Below the pieces are notes generated by a model, which was not told the DNA's origin, did no database searches, and saw nothing but the letters and a program-made list of their open reading frames with translations. From DATHGT01 sp035317605 (GTDB taxonomy: Bacteria > Methylomirabilota > Methylomirabilia > Rokubacteriales > CSP1-6), in assembly GCA_035317605.1 (NCBI GenBank), contig DATHGT010000093.1:9269-73268 (forward strand): a stretch of 64,000 bases of DNA, read 5' to 3'. Made by a program: the position numbers and the translations under genes. This document shows, piece after piece, positions 45,390 to 55,991 of this stretch (positions within the stretch are counted from its first letter, which is position 1; the number at the start of each line of letters is the position of its first letter).

Positions 45390-45955
45390 GACCAGCGTTC
45401 TTCGTCCGGCACGATCGCCCGGTAATCGGCCTTTCGGAAGAAGCGGTAGAAGTAGTCGACCGCGGAGACGACGGTGAGCCCCATGGCCGCCCACAGCACG
45501 CCGGTGGCCAGGGCGTGGAAGCCCGGCGAGCCCACGCTCTTCTCGAAGATCAGCATGGTGATAGCCACGTACTGGCCGACCGTCTTCCACTTCGCCAGCC
45601 GGGATGCGGGGACGATGACGCCCACGCCCGCCGCGACAGCGCGCAGTCCGGTCACGGCCAGCTCGCGGCCGATGATCACGAGCACGATCCACGCCGCGAT
45701 CTTGTCGATCTGGAGCAGCGACACCAGCGCGGAGGCGACCAGGATCTTGTCGGCGATCGGGTCGAGCAGGGTGCCGAGCGTCGTGACCTGGTTGCGTCGA
45801 CGGGCGATGAGCCCGTCGAGCCAGTCGGTCAGCGCGGCCAGGATGAAGATGGCGGCGGCCATGACGGCGTGGACGCGGGAGGAGGAGATGAGAAACACGA
45901 TCAGCAACGGGACCAGGACGATCCGCGAGACCGTGAGACCGATGGGCAGATTCAC
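45386..45955 (-). CDS. pgsA: CDP-diacylglycerol-glycerol-3-phosphate 3-phosphatidyltransferase
   Basis: 189 residues, about five membrane helices. The CDP-alcohol phosphotransferase signature D-x2-D-G-x2-A-R-x8-G-x3-D-x3-D is present as DWLDGLIARRRNQVTTLG followed by TLLDPIADK (residues about 43-69). The N-terminal MNLPIGLTVSRIVLVPLL is typical of PgsA. It makes phosphatidylglycerophosphate from CDP-diacylglycerol and glycerol-3-phosphate. It is coupled to plsY by a GTGA overlap. Confidence 0.96.
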   Translation of the reverse strand: MNLPIGLTVSRIVLVPLLIVFLISSSRVHAVMAAAIFILAALTDWLDGLIARRRNQVTTLGTLLDPIADKILVASALVSLLQIDKIAAWIVLVIIGRELAVTGLRAVAAGVGVIVPASRLAKWKTVGQYVAITMLIFEKSVGSPGFHALATGVLWAAMGLTVVSAVDYFYRFFRKADYRAIVPDEERWS

Positions 45956-45980
45956 GCCGGCACCTTGCTCCGCCGCGCCA

Positions 45981-46730
45981 TTATCGTGAGGCCGCGATCA
46001 CCTTGTCAATGTCGGCCGCTCGTACCACCCCGTCCGCCCCGAAGACCGGGACCAGGGTGGTGGTGTCGAGCTGGAGGCAGGCCGCGAGGTCGGCGGCCCG
46101 TCCGGCGGCGGCGAGACTCCGTCCCCACGACGAATCCTGGCCCAGGCGCGCCACCGCCTTGCCGTAGCCACGGCCCTTTTCCATCGCCCCGCGCGCGGCC
46201 TCGGTCAGCGTCGCCTTCCCCTCATGGCGGACGAGCGCGTCGATCAACAGTCCCGCGCAGACCGTGTCCTCCAGGGACGGCTCGCCCCCCTCGCCGGCGC
46301 ACACGACGGTCACGTCGCGGCCGCCGCCGTGCGCCCACGCCGCCGCCGCGCTCAGGTTGACCAGCGCGGCCACGCCCACCGCCGCCGCCGCCCGCGAGAC
46401 CAGCAGGGCCTGGGTGCCGTTGCTGGTGGTGAAGACCAGGGTCTTGCCGCCCACCCGCTCGGCCGTCATCTCCAGCGGTGAGTTGCCGAGGTCGAAGCCC
46501 TCGATCATCAGCCCCTTTCGTTCTCCAGCGGTGAGCGCCCCCGCCCCCAGGGCGCGGGCGCGCAGCTGGGCCTCGGCGGGCTCGCCGACCGGAACGACCC
46601 CGGCGCAGCCGTTGCCGAGGGCCGCGATCATGGTGGTGCTGGCGCGCAGCACGTCGATCACGAGCGCGGTCGAGGCCGTCAAGGCGGCGCGATCGACCCG
46701 CGCGGGCAGCAAGGCCACGTCGAGACGCAT
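45981..46730 (-). CDS. comB: 2-phosphosulfolactate phosphatase (ComB) family protein
   Basis: 249 residues from ATG 46730. ComB-family signatures: VIDVLRASTTMIAALGNG, GLMIEGFDLGNSPLEM, KTLVFTTSNGTQAL, and CAGEGGEPSLEDTVCAG. The family hydrolyses 2-phosphosulfolactate in coenzyme M synthesis of archaea, but comB-like genes are widespread in bacteria that lack the rest of that route. None of comA, comC, comD or comE is visible here. The true substrate in this organism is therefore uncertain. Two bases separate it from argG. Confidence 0.85.
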   Translation of the reverse strand: MRLDVALLPARVDRAALTASTALVIDVLRASTTMIAALGNGCAGVVPVGEPAEAQLRARALGAGALTAGERKGLMIEGFDLGNSPLEMTAERVGGKTLVFTTSNGTQALLVSRAAAAVGVAALVNLSAAAAWAHGGGRDVTVVCAGEGGEPSLEDTVCAGLLIDALVRHEGKATLTEAARGAMEKGRGYGKAVARLGQDSSWGRSLAAAGRAADLAACLQLDTTTLVPVFGADGVVRAADIDKVIAASR

Positions 46731-46732
46731 GC

Positions 46733-47965
46733 CTACCGCTGGTCTCGAAGCGCGCGGATGCGGAGGCGCAGCGCGTTGAGGTTGATGAACCCCTCGGCGT
46801 CGCGCTGACGATAGACGGAGTCGGTCTCGAAGGTGGCGAAGTCCGTCCGGTAGAGCGAGCGCGGCGACCGCCGCCCCACCACCGTGACGTTGCCCTTGTA
46901 GAGCTTGAGCCGGACGGTGCCGGTGACGTCGCGCGCGCAGTCGTCGATCAAGCCCTGGAGGACCTCGCGCTCCGGCGCGTACCAGAAGCCGTAGTAGATC
47001 ATCTCGGCGTAGCGAGGAATCAGCCCGTCGCGCAGGTGCAGGACTTCGCGGTCGAGGGTGAGCGATTCGAGCGCTCGCCGGGCGACGTGCAGGATCGTCC
47101 CGCCCGGCGTCTCGTACACGCCGCGCGACTTCATCCCCACGAAGCGATTCTCGACCAGGTCGACGCGTCCGACTCCGTGCTCGCCGCCCACGCGGTTGAG
47201 TCGGGTCAGCAGCGCGACTGGCCCCAGCCGCTCGCCGTCGACGGCCACGGGATCGCCGCCCTCGAACTCGACGAGGATCTCGACCGGCACGTCGGGCGCG
47301 GCCTCCGGAGAATTCGTGAGCACGAACATCTTGTCGGGCGGCTCGGCCCAGGGGTCTTCGAGGATGCCGCCCTCGTAGGAGATGTGGAAGAGGTTGCGGT
47401 CGGTGCTGTACGGGCGCTCCGCGGTCACCGGCACCGGGATGTCGTGGCGCCGGGCGAAGTCCATGAGCGCGGTGCGGGACGTCAGGTCCCACTCGCGCCA
47501 GGGGGCGATCACCCGGAGGTCGGGCGCGAGCGCGGCGTAGGTCAGCTCGAAGCGGACCTGATCGTTGCCCTTGCCGGTGGCGCCGTGGGCCACGCCGTCG
47601 GCGCCTTCCTGGCGCGCGATGTCCACCTGAGCGCGCGCGATCAGCGGGCGCGCGATCGAGGTGCCGAGGAGATAGGCGCCCTCGTACATGGCGTTGGCGC
47701 GCAGCATCGGGAAGATGAAGTCGCGGACGAACTCCTCGCGCAGGTCGACGATGTGCACGCTGCTGGCGCCCGTGCGCAGCGCCTTGTCTCGGACCGGGAT
47801 CAGCTCCTCGCCCTGGCCGAGGTCGGCGCAGAACGCCACCACCTGACAGCCGTAACGCTCGATGAGCCAGCGGAGGATGACTGACGTGTCGAGTCCGCCG
47901 GAGTAGGCGAGGACGACCCGCTTGGGCGGCGGCGCCGCGTCCGGCGCCGGGGAATCAGGCGTCAT
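46733..47965 (-). CDS. argG: Argininosuccinate synthase
   Basis: 410 residues. N-terminal ATP PP-loop VVLAYSGGLDTSVILRWL. Then ADLGQGEELIPVR, the citrulline/aspartate-binding stretch GATGKGNDQVRFELTY, IAPWREWDLTSRTALMDFAR and DRNLFHISYEGGILEDP. It condenses citrulline and aspartate to argininosuccinate with ATP. It follows argF with an 11-nt overlap, completing a run B-D-F-G; argH is not in the window. Confidence 0.97.
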   Translation of the reverse strand: MTPDSPAPDAAPPPKRVVLAYSGGLDTSVILRWLIERYGCQVVAFCADLGQGEELIPVRDKALRTGASSVHIVDLREEFVRDFIFPMLRANAMYEGAYLLGTSIARPLIARAQVDIARQEGADGVAHGATGKGNDQVRFELTYAALAPDLRVIAPWREWDLTSRTALMDFARRHDIPVPVTAERPYSTDRNLFHISYEGGILEDPWAEPPDKMFVLTNSPEAAPDVPVEILVEFEGGDPVAVDGERLGPVALLTRLNRVGGEHGVGRVDLVENRFVGMKSRGVYETPGGTILHVARRALESLTLDREVLHLRDGLIPRYAEMIYYGFWYAPEREVLQGLIDDCARDVTGTVRLKLYKGNVTVVGRRSPRSLYRTDFATFETDSVYRQRDAEGFINLNALRLRIRALRDQR

Positions 47966-48878
47966 CGACGGACGCTCCGAGCAAGTCCAGGATGATCGCC
48001 TTCTGCGCGTGCAGACGGTTCTCGGCCTGGTCGAGCACGATGCTGGTCTCGCCGTCGAGCACGGCGTCGGTGATCTCCTCGCCCCGGTGCGCGGGCAGGC
48101 AGTGCATGACCAGCGCGCGCGGACGCGCGAAGCGCATGACCGGCTCGTTGACCTGGTAGCGCTGGAACGCCTCCAGCCGCAGCTCGCGCTCGCCCTCCTG
48201 CCCCATGCTCGTCCACACGTCGGTGTAGATCACGTCCGCGTCGGTGGCGGCTTCACGCGCGTCGGAGGTCAGCGCGACCTGGCCGCCGAGCCGGCGCACC
48301 TTCTCGAGCACGCGCGGATCCGGCTCGTAGCCGGGCGGGCAGCCGACCGTCATCCGCGTGCCCAGCAGCGCCCCCAGCAGCAGCAGCGAGTGGCAGACGT
48401 TGTTGCCGTCGCCGAGATAGGTGAGCCGGATGCGGCCGAGGTCGAGCCCGCGCTCCCACAGCGTGAAGTAGTCGGCCAGCGCCTGGCACGGGTGCTCGAA
48501 GTCGGAGAGGCCGTTGATCACGGGGATGGACGCGTGACGGGCCAGCGCCTCCACGGTGTCGTGGGAGTAGACGCGCGCGGCGATGCCGTCGACCCAGCGC
48601 GAGAGGTTGCGCGCCACGTCGGGTACCGACTCGCGCGTGCCCATGCCGATCTCCGGCCCCGAGAGATAGACGGCGCGGCCCCCGAGCTGGACGATGCCGA
48701 CCTCGAACGTCACGCGCGTGCGGAGCGACGGCTTCTCGAAGATCAGGGCCAGCGTGCGGCCGTTCAAGGCCGTGCCGAAGCGCCCGGCCTTGCGTCGCTG
48801 CTTGAGCTCGGCGGTCACGCGAAACAGGTGGAGCGCGCGCTCCCGCGTGAGGTCGGCGGCCGAGAGGAAGTGGCTCAC
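47955..48878 (-). CDS. argF: Ornithine carbamoyltransferase
   Basis: 307 residues from GTG 48878, which overlaps the argD stop as GTGA; the longer open frame covers argD antisense and was discarded. Carbamoyl-phosphate motif EKPSLRTRVTFEVG (SxRTR). FEHPCQALADYFTL and the HCLPAHRGEEI ornithine-binding motif with its cysteine follow. The C-terminal segment is VLDQAENRLHAQKAI. It makes citrulline from ornithine and carbamoyl phosphate. The set argB-argD-argF-argG is co-oriented. Confidence 0.97.
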   Translation of the reverse strand: MSHFLSAADLTRERALHLFRVTAELKQRRKAGRFGTALNGRTLALIFEKPSLRTRVTFEVGIVQLGGRAVYLSGPEIGMGTRESVPDVARNLSRWVDGIAARVYSHDTVEALARHASIPVINGLSDFEHPCQALADYFTLWERGLDLGRIRLTYLGDGNNVCHSLLLLGALLGTRMTVGCPPGYEPDPRVLEKVRRLGGQVALTSDAREAATDADVIYTDVWTSMGQEGERELRLEAFQRYQVNEPVMRFARPRALVMHCLPAHRGEEITDAVLDGETSIVLDQAENRLHAQKAIILDLLGASVDDA

Positions 48879-50074
48879 GCCGCGGCTTTTCCCAGCGCGC
48901 CGTCGATGATGCCGAGCGCGCGGTCGCACTCGCGCTCCTCGACGATCAGCGGCGGGGCCAGGCGCAGCACCTGCTCGCCGGCGCTGAGCACGAGCAGCCC
49001 CGCCTCGCGGCACGCATCGACGATCGGGCCCACCGGCTTCGTCAGTCCCGCGCCGATGAGGAGTCCCCGCCCCCGCACCTCGCGCACGATCGAGTGCTTG
49101 CCGGCGAGCGTGCGCAGGCCGTCCATCAGATAGCGACCCATGCGGGCCGCCCGCTCGGCCAGCTTCTCGTCGAGGATCGTGGTGAACGTGGCCAGCGCGA
49201 CGGAGGCCACGAACGGCGTGCCGCCGAAGGTCGAGCCGTGGCTGCCGGGCCCCAACACGGCGGCGACGTCCTCGCGGATGAGCGTGGCCCCGATGGGCAC
49301 GCCGTTGGCGAGCGCCTTGGCGAGGGTCATGACGTCGGGCTCGACTCCCGAGTGCTCGTAGCACCAGAGCCGTCCGGTCCGTCCCATGCCGGTCTGGATC
49401 TCGTCGAGGATCAGCAGGGCGCCGGACTGATCGCAGAGCTTGCGCACGCCGGCCAGGTAGTCGTCGTCGGGCACGTGGACGCCGCCCTCGCCCTGGATCG
49501 GCTCGACGAGGACCGCGCACGTGCGGTTGTCGATCGCCCGCTCCATCGCGCGCAGGTCGTTGTAGGGCACGTGCTTGAAGCCGGGGACCATCGGCTCGAA
49601 GCCGTGCTGGTACTTCGGCTGGCCGGTGGCCGACAGCGCGCCCAGCGTGCGTCCGTGGAACGAGTTGTGGGTGGCGACGATCTCGTACCGGTCGGTCGAC
49701 AGCCGCTCCTTGGCGTACTTGCGCGCGATCTTGATCGCGGCCTCGTTGGCCTCGGCGCCCGAGTTACAGAAGTAGGCGCGCTGGGCGAACGAGTGCTCGC
49801 AGAGCAGCTTGGCCAGGTGGATCTGGGGCGCCGTGTGATAGAGGTTCGACACGTGCAGCAGCGTGGCCGCCGCCTCGCGGATGGCGCCGGTCACCCGTGG
49901 GTGGCAGTGGCCGAGCGAGGTGACCGCGATGCCGCAGCCGAAGTCCAGGTACTCGCGTCCGTCCGAGTCCCACACCCGCGTGCCGTCCCCGCGCACCAGG
50001 CAGATCGGGGCCCGCGCCCCGTAGTTCGGCGTGTGGTACTTCCCCGACCACTCCAGCAGCGTCTTGGTATCCAT
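48875..50074 (-). CDS. argD: Acetylornithine aminotransferase
   Basis: 399 residues from ATG 50074 (MDTKTLLEWSGKYH); an upstream in-frame start would extend into argB. Class-III PLP aminotransferase: YLDFGCGIAVTSLGHCHP, AYFCNSGAEANEAAIKIAR, NSFHGRTLGALSATGQ, LLILDEIQTGMGRTG, the PLP lysine in MTLAKALANGVPIGA, and GSHGSTFGGTPF. It converts N-acetylglutamate semialdehyde to N-acetylornithine. The succinyl-diaminopimelate aminotransferase activity of some ArgD proteins cannot be excluded. 13 bp separate it from argB. Confidence 0.96.
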   Translation of the reverse strand: MDTKTLLEWSGKYHTPNYGARAPICLVRGDGTRVWDSDGREYLDFGCGIAVTSLGHCHPRVTGAIREAAATLLHVSNLYHTAPQIHLAKLLCEHSFAQRAYFCNSGAEANEAAIKIARKYAKERLSTDRYEIVATHNSFHGRTLGALSATGQPKYQHGFEPMVPGFKHVPYNDLRAMERAIDNRTCAVLVEPIQGEGGVHVPDDDYLAGVRKLCDQSGALLILDEIQTGMGRTGRLWCYEHSGVEPDVMTLAKALANGVPIGATLIREDVAAVLGPGSHGSTFGGTPFVASVALATFTTILDEKLAERAARMGRYLMDGLRTLAGKHSIVREVRGRGLLIGAGLTKPVGPIVDACREAGLLVLSAGEQVLRLAPPLIVEERECDRALGIIDGALGKAAA

Positions 50075-50087
50075 GGTCCGCCCCGTT

Positions 50088-50954
50088 CTAGAGCACGATC
50101 TCGGTGCCGATGCCTTCGTGCGTGAACAGCTCGAGCAGGATGGCGTGGGGGACACGGCCGTCGATGATGTGGGCCTTCGCCGTCCCCCCGCGCAGCGCCC
50201 GCACCGACGACTCGACCTTCGGCAGCATCCCGCCGTCGATCACCGACTCCTCCATCAGGCGTTCGGCTTCCTTGCGGCTGAGCGTGGTGATGAGCCCGCC
50301 GGTGTCGCCGAGAATCCCCTGCACGTCGGTGAGGTGGATGAGCTTCTCGGCGCCCAGCGCGGCGGCCACCTCGCCGGCGACCAGGTCGGCGTTGATGTTG
50401 TACGTCTCGCCGGCGGCCCCCACGCCGACCGGCGCGATGACCGGGATGAACCCGTGCTCCTCGAGGAGCCGGATGGCCTCGGGGTTGACGTGCTCGACCT
50501 CGCCGACCAGCCCGATGTCGATTTCTTCGCCGGAGGGCATTCGGTGCAGCCGGCGGCGCGCGCGGATCAGCGAGCCGTCCTTGCCGGAAAGGCCCACGGC
50601 CTTGCCGCCGTGGTAGTTGATCAGACCGACGATCTCCTTGTTGATCTTGCCGACGAGGACCATCTCCACGATCTCGACGGTCTCGGCGTCGGTCACCCGC
50701 ATGCCGCCCACGAACTGCGGCTCCTTGCCCAGGCGCTTCATGAGCGCGCCGATCTGGGGCCCGCCGCCGTGGACGATCACCGGGTCGATGCCGACCAGGC
50801 GCAGCAGGATCACGTCGAGGGCGAACGTCCGCTTGAGGTCGCCCTGCTCCATGGCCGAGCCGCCGTACTTGATGACCACCGTCTTGCCGCGGAACTCCCG
50901 GATGTACGGGAGCGCCTCCATGAGGATCTCGGCGCGCCGGTGGTCGATGGCCAT
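50088..50954 (-). CDS. argB: Acetylglutamate kinase
   Basis: 288 residues. Amino-acid-kinase fold: TVVIKYGGSAMEQGDLKR (phosphate-binding GG), IVHGGGPQIGALMKRLG, VGLSGKDGSLIRARRR, and VNINADLVAGEVAAALGAE with EKLIHLTDVQGIL. It phosphorylates N-acetylglutamate, the committed step of arginine synthesis. The C-terminus lacks the long N-terminal helix region of some arginine-inhibited forms only partly, so feedback control is uncertain. It starts 3 nt after hslU ends, joining the protease and arginine blocks. Confidence 0.96.
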   Translation of the reverse strand: MAIDHRRAEILMEALPYIREFRGKTVVIKYGGSAMEQGDLKRTFALDVILLRLVGIDPVIVHGGGPQIGALMKRLGKEPQFVGGMRVTDAETVEIVEMVLVGKINKEIVGLINYHGGKAVGLSGKDGSLIRARRRLHRMPSGEEIDIGLVGEVEHVNPEAIRLLEEHGFIPVIAPVGVGAAGETYNINADLVAGEVAAALGAEKLIHLTDVQGILGDTGGLITTLSRKEAERLMEESVIDGGMLPKVESSVRALRGGTAKAHIIDGRVPHAILLELFTHEGIGTEIVL

Positions 50955-50957
50955 GGG

Positions 50958-52303
<1,346 letters not shown>

Positions 52304-52307
<4 letters not shown>

Positions 52308-52834
52308 AGGGTGTCCACCGTGATGTGGTCGTTGGTGTAGATGCAGATCCCGGCGGCGATGCGCATGGCCTCGGTGGCGATGGTCTTGGCGTCGAGGTCC
52401 CCGTGAGCGATCAGCGCCCGCGCCGCGGCCAGCGCGTAGGGGCCGCCCGATCCGATGCCGATGAGGCCGTCGTCGGGCTCGATCAGGTCGCCCGTCCCCG
52501 AGACGATGAACGAGTGATCGCGATCGGCCACGGCCAGCAGCGCTTCCAGACGCCGCAGCACGCGATCGGCGCGCCAGTCCTTGGCCAGCTCCACCGCGGC
52601 CCGCGAGAGGTTGCCGCGGTGCTCTTCCAGCTTGCCCTCGAAGCGCTGGAACAGCGTGAACGCGTCGGCCGCCGCGCCCGCGAAGCCGGCCAGCACGTTG
52701 TCGTGATAGAGCTTGCGGATCTTCCGCGCCCCCGCCTTGACCACGGTCTGGCCGATCGTGACCTGCCCGTCGCCCGCGATCGCGACCTGCCCGCGATGCC
52801 GCAGACACAGCACCGTCGTTGCCCTGATGATCAT
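52304..52834 (-). CDS. hslV: ATP-dependent protease proteolytic subunit HslV
   Basis: 176 residues. The proteasome-beta-like mature protein begins at the threonine pair in IRATTVLCLRHRG. Then come AGDGQVTIGQTVVKAGARKI, GFAGAAADAFTLFQRFE, and GIGSGGPYALAAARAL. The Thr nucleophile is exposed after removal of a short leader. Forms a two-ring protease with HslU, encoded next with a 4-nt overlap; the upstream xerC also overlaps by ATGA. Confidence 0.97.
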
Positions 52835-53715
52835 GCGCGTGCTTTCGCGCGGGGGTGGGCGGCGTCGTAGATGCGCATGAGCTGGTCGGAGCCGACGTGG
52901 GTGTAGCGCTGGGTCGTGGAAAGCCGGCTGTGGCCGAGCAGCTCCTGGATCATGCGCAGATCCGCGCCCGAGTCGAGCAGGTGCGTCGCGAACGTGTGCC
53001 GGAGGGTGTGGGGACTCACGCGCCGGACGATCCCGGCCGCGCGGGCGCGTCGCCGGACGATCGTGTGCACGCTGCGCACGGTGAGCCGGCCGCCGCGCCG
53101 GTTCAGGAACACCGCGCCGGTCCCGGTTCCGCGGGGGCCGAGATACGCGCGGAGCGCGCCGGCCGCGGCCTCGCCGAACGGAACGATGCGCTCCTTGCGT
53201 CCCTTCCCGATGACCCGCACCGTCATCTCGCCGAAATCGAGGTCGCGCCGGTCGAGGCCCACCAGCTCGGAGACCCGGAGCCCGCTCGCGTACAGCAGCT
53301 CGACGATGGCGGCGGCGCGCGCGGAGGCGTCCGCGCCCGTCTCATCGCCGTCCATCAGCGCCACCGTCTCGTCGATGGGGAGAAACGAGACCAGTTTGCG
53401 CCCCTGCCGCGGCGGGCGGATCGCTTGCGCCGGGTTATCGGCCACCACGCCGCGGCGACGGAGGAATCGGAACCAGCTCCGGATCGCCGCCAGCTTGCGC
53501 GCCACGGTGGCGGGATCGAGCTTGCGGGTGTGCAGTGCGGCCAGGAAGGCCCGGACGTCGCGAGGCTCGATCCCCCGCAAGGCTTCCGCCGCGGAATCGG
53601 CCCGCCGCCAGCGGACGAAGTCTTCGAGGTCGGCACGATAGCTCTTCACGGTGTGGGGGGAAGCGTGCCTCTCCACCTCGAGCGATCCGAGAAACGCGGC
53701 CAGCGGGTCCTTCAT
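52831..53715 (-). CDS. xerC: Tyrosine recombinase XerC
   Basis: 294 residues from ATG 53715 (MKDPLAAFLGSLEVER), overlapping the topA stop as ATGA. N-terminal SAM-like core-binding domain (HASPHTVKSYRADLEDFV). The catalytic domain has YASGLRVSELVGL (Arg), the Lys in VRVIGKGRKERIVP, SPHTLRHTFATHLL (HxxR), LGHSRLSTTQRYTHV (H and the nucleophile Tyr). XerC with XerD resolves chromosome dimers at dif. Its place between topA and hslV is a conserved arrangement and argues for the housekeeping enzyme rather than an integrase. Confidence 0.95.
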   Translation of the reverse strand: MKDPLAAFLGSLEVERHASPHTVKSYRADLEDFVRWRRADSAAEALRGIEPRDVRAFLAALHTRKLDPATVARKLAAIRSWFRFLRRRGVVADNPAQAIRPPRQGRKLVSFLPIDETVALMDGDETGADASARAAAIVELLYASGLRVSELVGLDRRDLDFGEMTVRVIGKGRKERIVPFGEAAAGALRAYLGPRGTGTGAVFLNRRGGRLTVRSVHTIVRRRARAAGIVRRVSPHTLRHTFATHLLDSGADLRMIQELLGHSRLSTTQRYTHVGSDQLMRIYDAAHPRAKARA

Positions 53716-55991
53716 GCGACGGTGAGGTCGGCCTCCTGCCGGAAGTCGCAACCCTCACGCACGCAGGTCCGTAGGGAGCGCCCGCGCGTGGCCCGCTCGG
53801 TGACGAAGGCGGCCCCGCACTTCGGACACGGTTCGGCCACCGGCCGCTGCCAGAGCACGAACTTGCAGCCCGGATACGCCGAACACCCATAGAAGTTTCG
53901 GCCCCGCTTGGAGCGCCGCTCCACCAGCTCGCCGGCGCAGCCGGGCTCCGGACAGGCGATGCCCATGGTGATGGGCTTGGTGGTCTTGCAGTCGGGATAG
54001 CCCGAGCAGGCGATGAACTTGCCGAAGCGGCCGTGCTTGATCACCATCGGCTTGCCACAGCTCGGGCAGACCTCCTTGGTGGGCTCGTCTTCCGCGCGCT
54101 CCCCGCCCCCGATGTTCCGGGTGTACTTGCACTCGGGATAGGCCGAGCACGCGAGGAACTTGCCGAAGCGTCCGCGCCGCGCCAAGAGCGGCTGGCCGCA
54201 CTCCGGGCACGCTTCGTCGGTCTCCTCGCCCTTCTTCTGGTTGACCATCTCCTTCTGGGCCTTCTTGAGGTCCTTCTGGAACGGCGTGTAGAAGTCGCCG
54301 ACCGCCTTCGCCCAGTCGAGCTCGCCGTCCTCTACCTTGTCGAGCTCGTCCTCCATCTGCGCGGTGAACTCGACGTTCATGATGTCCTGGAAGAACGGCA
54401 TGAGGAGCCCCGTCACTTCCGTCCCGAGCTCGGTGGGGAACAGCGTGCGCCGGTCCCGGCGGACGTAGCCGCGCTCGTTGATGATGGTGCCCAGGATCGA
54501 CGCGTAGGTCGACGGCCGCCCGATCCCCAGCTCCTCCAGCGCCTTGACCAGCGAGGCCTCGGTGTAGCGCGGCGGCGGCTGGGTGAAGTGCTGCTTGGGC
54601 TGGAGCTCCAGCAGGCGCAGGACCTCGCCGTCTTCCAGCGCCGGCATCGCCAGCTCGGCCTCCTCGTCGGCCGCGACGTCACCATCCTCGTAGGTCTCGA
54701 CGTAGACCGCCGTGAAGCCCTTGAACTTCAACGTCTGGCCCTGGGCGCGGAAGACGCACCGGCCGGCGTCGATGTCGGCCGTCACGGTGTCGTAGACGGC
54801 CGGCTGCATCTGGCTCGACATGAAGCGCTCCCAGATCAGCCGGTACAGCGCGAGCTGGTCCTTGGTGAGGTGACGCGCCACGCTGCGCGGATCGCGGGTG
54901 ACGTCCGAGGGCCGGATCGCCTCGTGGGCTTCCTGCGCGCGGCCCCGCGACTTGTAGACCGGCGGCTCCGCCGGCAGGTACTCGGCGCCGTAGCGCGTGG
55001 TCACGAGCTGCCGCGCCGCCTCCTGCGCCTCCCGCGAGACCTGCACGGAATCGGTCCGCATGTAGGTGATGAGCCCGACGGCGCCCTCGTTACCGATCTC
55101 GACGCCCTCGTAGAGTTGCTGGGCGACGCTCATGGTCTTGCGCGCCCAGAATCCCAGCTTGCGCCCCGCCTCCTGCTGGAGGGTCGAGGTGATGAACGGC
55201 GCAGTCGGGTTGCGCCGTCGCTCGCCGCGGGTGACCGTGCGGACGATCCACCGCGCGCCATCCAGGCCCTCCATCGCGGCGCGGGTGGTCGCCTCGTCGG
55301 GAAGCGTCGCCGGCCGGCCGTCGCGCGGCACCTCGACGCGCTCCCCGTCGATCTCGCGCAGCGTGGCCGTGAACTCCGGCGGGAGCTTGGCCTCCAGGCG
55401 CGCGTGCACGGACCAGTATTCGTGCGGCACGAAGGCCTGGATCAGGCCCTCCCGGTCGACGATGAGCCGGACCGCCACCGATTGCACGCGGCCCGCCGAG
55501 AGCCCGCGCTGCACTTTGTCCCAGAGCAGCGGAGACAGGCTGTATCCGACGAGCCGGTCGAGCACGCGCCGGGCCTGCTGGGCATCCACCTTCTTGAGGT
55601 CGATCTTGCCCGGATGCTCGAAGGCCGCCTTCACCGCGCGCTCGGTGATCTCGTTGAAGGTGATCCGGTAGATCTTCTTCTTGTTGAACGGCAGCTCCTG
55701 GGCGAGGTGCCACCCGATCGCCTCGCCCTCGCGGTCCGGGTCGGTGGCGACGTAGAGGGTGTCGGCCTTCTCGGCGGCCTTCTTCAGCTCGTCCAGGATC
55801 TTCTTCTTGCCCGGAGAGATCACGTACTGCGGCTTGAAGCCCTTCCGGGGATCGACCCCGAGCTTGGACTTCGGCAAATCCCGTACGTGGCCCATCGAGG
55901 CCTTGACGGTGTAAGTCGCGTCCAGATACTTCTGGATGGTCTTCACCTTCGTGGGGGACTCGACGACCACCAGTGAACGCCGCTTGGCCAC
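53712..55991 (-). CDS. topA: DNA topoisomerase I (type IA)
   Basis: 759 residues from GTG 55991, sharing one base with the dprA stop (TAGTG). Toprim domain: VVVESPTKVKTIQKYL, and VATDPDREGEAIGWHLA (DxDxE metal site). Active-site tyrosine region GLITYMRTDSVQVS; GLSAGRVQSVAVRLIVDRE; AHEAIRPSDV. The C-terminus carries four zinc-ribbon modules: three CPxCG types with a paired C-xx-YP-C, and the last CPKCGAAFVTE with a degenerate partner. Relaxes negative supercoils. Confidence 0.97.
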   Translation of the reverse strand: MAKRRSLVVVESPTKVKTIQKYLDATYTVKASMGHVRDLPKSKLGVDPRKGFKPQYVISPGKKKILDELKKAAEKADTLYVATDPDREGEAIGWHLAQELPFNKKKIYRITFNEITERAVKAAFEHPGKIDLKKVDAQQARRVLDRLVGYSLSPLLWDKVQRGLSAGRVQSVAVRLIVDREGLIQAFVPHEYWSVHARLEAKLPPEFTATLREIDGERVEVPRDGRPATLPDEATTRAAMEGLDGARWIVRTVTRGERRRNPTAPFITSTLQQEAGRKLGFWARKTMSVAQQLYEGVEIGNEGAVGLITYMRTDSVQVSREAQEAARQLVTTRYGAEYLPAEPPVYKSRGRAQEAHEAIRPSDVTRDPRSVARHLTKDQLALYRLIWERFMSSQMQPAVYDTVTADIDAGRCVFRAQGQTLKFKGFTAVYVETYEDGDVAADEEAELAMPALEDGEVLRLLELQPKQHFTQPPPRYTEASLVKALEELGIGRPSTYASILGTIINERGYVRRDRRTLFPTELGTEVTGLLMPFFQDIMNVEFTAQMEDELDKVEDGELDWAKAVGDFYTPFQKDLKKAQKEMVNQKKGEETDEACPECGQPLLARRGRFGKFLACSAYPECKYTRNIGGGERAEDEPTKEVCPSCGKPMVIKHGRFGKFIACSGYPDCKTTKPITMGIACPEPGCAGELVERRSKRGRNFYGCSAYPGCKFVLWQRPVAEPCPKCGAAFVTERATRGRSLRTCVREGCDFRQEADLTVA

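Noticed and set aside
47955..49520. 521-residue version of ArgF
   Set aside because: The extension is argD read out of frame; GTG 48878 gives standard length and overlaps the argD stop.
52831..53715. Tyrosine recombinase as a prophage or island integrase
   Set aside because: It sits in the topA-xerC-hslV block with 4-nt overlaps and no att-like repeats, as expected for housekeeping XerC.
54033..55976. 647-codon plus-strand frame opposite topA
   Set aside because: Antisense shadow of topoisomerase I without recognisable domains.
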